DNA of 16,115 nucleotides from Candidatus Parepulonipiscium sp. PG-Nun2H_MBin03 (GTDB lineage: Bacteria > Bacillota > Clostridia > Lachnospirales > Cellulosilyticaceae): positions 1 to 16,115 of the forward strand of contig MDJN01000049.1 in assembly GCA_001995005.1 (NCBI GenBank). Direction: 5' to 3'. Positions 15,360 through 16,115 of the stretch are shown here, piece by piece. The translations under genes were made by a program, and so were the position numbers. The notes under the pieces are model-generated. The model saw only the letters and a list, made by a program, of their open reading frames with translations, did not search any database and was not told the origin of the DNA. Position 1 is the first letter of the stretch, and each line of letters opens with the position of its first letter.

Positions 15360-15367
15360 CCTCCTTT
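15360..15367 (-). promoter_or_regulatory. Ribosome binding site deciding the fliL TTG start
   Basis: A strong AAAGGAGG lies eight bases before the TTG at 15351, which supports a non-ATG start. The rest of the motB-fliL gap (15352-15446) is AT-rich. It holds a tandem duplication and two copies of TTAATACTA (15370-15378 and 15381-15389), but no hairpin terminator that I can see. Confidence 0.8.
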
Positions 15368-15413
15368 CATTAATACTAATTTAATACTATTTATTTCATT
15401 TTATGCCTTTTAT

Positions 15414-15453
15414 CTTAACTTTTATCTTATGAACTTAACTTTTATCTTATGGA
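15414..15453. repeat. 20-bp tandem duplication between motB and fliL
   Basis: The 18-base core CTTAACTTTTATCTTATG occurs at 15414-15431 and again, perfectly, at 15434-15451, with a 20-base period. A shorter third trace (TTTTATCTTAAC) lies just before. The second copy includes the motB stop codon. It is not an inverted repeat and does not resemble a terminator. Confidence 0.85.
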
Positions 15454-16115
15454 ATAGCATCTTTTACAATTTTAATCTCCACTCGTCGGTTAGCCTCTCG
15501 TCCTTCTGCAGTATCGTTACTTGCCACAGGATAATATTCTCCAAATCCTTCTGCAGAAATCTTTTGAGGGTCAAAATCCAACTCATTAATAAAGAATTTT
15601 GCAACCACAATTGCTCTTGCTGCGGACAATTCCCAGTTACTAGGGAAATATGCTGTATTAATTGGCACATTATCTGTGTGTCCCTCACTTCTTACAATAA
15701 AACCATCGTTTAAATATTCCTTTATTTGTAATCCAACAGTATTCAATACTGGAATTGCCCCAGCTTTTATATCCGCCATACCAGGATCAAAGAGCAAAAA
15801 GTCCGCAAATGTCAGCACTACTTCTTCTCCATCTTGTTGTACTTCTACCCTATTTTCTAGGCCTTCGGCTTCTATAAATTTTTCTAGCTCTTCTTTCATA
15901 TTATTCAATTCTGCCTGTAATTTCTCCTTTTGCTGCTCACCATCATCATTCCTAGGCGTACTTTCAATTCCCCCTCCTAGTAAACCGGCACTTTGCATAA
16001 CCACTTCCCCACCGTCTAATATCCCTGTTGAGCCAGAATATGAGTTTATAAAAGCTGCAAACTTAGCTGCATCTAGAGATGACATACCAAATAGTAACAC
16101 GAAAAAACATAGCAA
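15447..16115 (-). CDS. motB: Flagellar motor stator protein MotB (5' end outside window)
   Basis: MotB with MotA forms the ion-driven stator and anchors it to peptidoglycan. The visible 222 residues open inside the membrane helix (LCFFVLLFGMSSLDAAKF), so the proton-binding aspartate and roughly 25-30 residues lie beyond the window. A linker with a coiled-coil-like stretch (about 57-80, rich in K/E/L) precedes the OmpA-like domain. Its peptidoglycan-binding motifs are SEGHTDNVPINTAYFPSNWE, then LSAARAIVVAKFF, AEGFGEYYPVASN and EANRRVEIKI. The stop lies in the second copy of a 20-bp tandem duplication. The first visible methionine (residue 11) is not the start, because the frame runs open to the window edge. 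MotA is presumably just upstream. Confidence 0.95.
   Translation of the reverse strand: MLCFFVLLFGMSSLDAAKFAAFINSYSGSTGILDGGEVVMQSAGLLGGGIESTPRNDDGEQQKEKLQAELNNMKEELEKFIEAEGLENRVEVQQDGEEVVLTFADFLLFDPGMADIKAGAIPVLNTVGLQIKEYLNDGFIVRSEGHTDNVPINTAYFPSNWELSAARAIVVAKFFINELDFDPQKISAEGFGEYYPVASNDTAEGREANRRVEIKIVKDAIP

Noticed and set aside
15352..15446. Possible promoter or terminator between motB and fliL
   Set aside because: No stable inverted repeat with a T-run, no sigma-28-type -10 GCCGATAA, and no convincing -35/-10 pair could be found by eye.
15464..15688. Second minus-strand frame inside motB
   Set aside because: It overlaps the OmpA-like peptidoglycan-binding domain of MotB in another frame and has no recognisable motif.

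Overview
The window is a near-continuous stretch of a flagellar and chemotaxis operon. All 19 recognisable genes lie on the minus strand, so transcription runs from base 16115 towards base 1. The DNA is AT-rich by eye. FliY, CheC, CheD, a receptor-coupled CheA-CheW pair and a WhiG/FliA-type sigma factor (SigD) occur together in the order typical of motile Firmicutes. I infer an anaerobic clostridial organism, possibly Lachnospirales-like, but the genus cannot be named from this sequence alone.

In transcription order the genes are: motB (5' end outside the window), fliL, fliM, fliY, cheY, fliO, fliP, fliQ, fliR, flhB, flhA, flhF, flhG, cheB, cheA, cheW, cheC, cheD and sigD (3' end outside the window). 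They fall into five blocks. MotB and FliL belong to stator function. FliM and FliY form the switch/C-ring and CheY is the messenger that binds it. FliO, FliP, FliQ, FliR, FlhB and FlhA form the flagellar type III export gate. FlhF and FlhG set flagellar position and number. CheB, CheA, CheW, CheC and CheD carry out signalling and adaptation, and the late-flagellar sigma factor closes the series.

The genes are packed with overlaps of 1 to 11 bases or gaps of about 0 to 30 bases. The only longer gap is about 95 bases between motB and fliL, and it carries a 20-bp tandem duplication. I see no internal terminator and no convincing internal promoter, which fits one long transcript. Several starts are non-ATG (fliL TTG, cheB TTG, cheC GTG). 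For cheW, fliP, fliQ and fliR, an internal ATG is preferred over a longer reading of the frame.

I do not see an undescribed system here. The points most worth checking are a CheB made of the methylesterase domain alone, repeat-built low-complexity segments in FliY and CheA, the motB-fliL tandem duplication, and the terminal position of the sigma gene in the operon.
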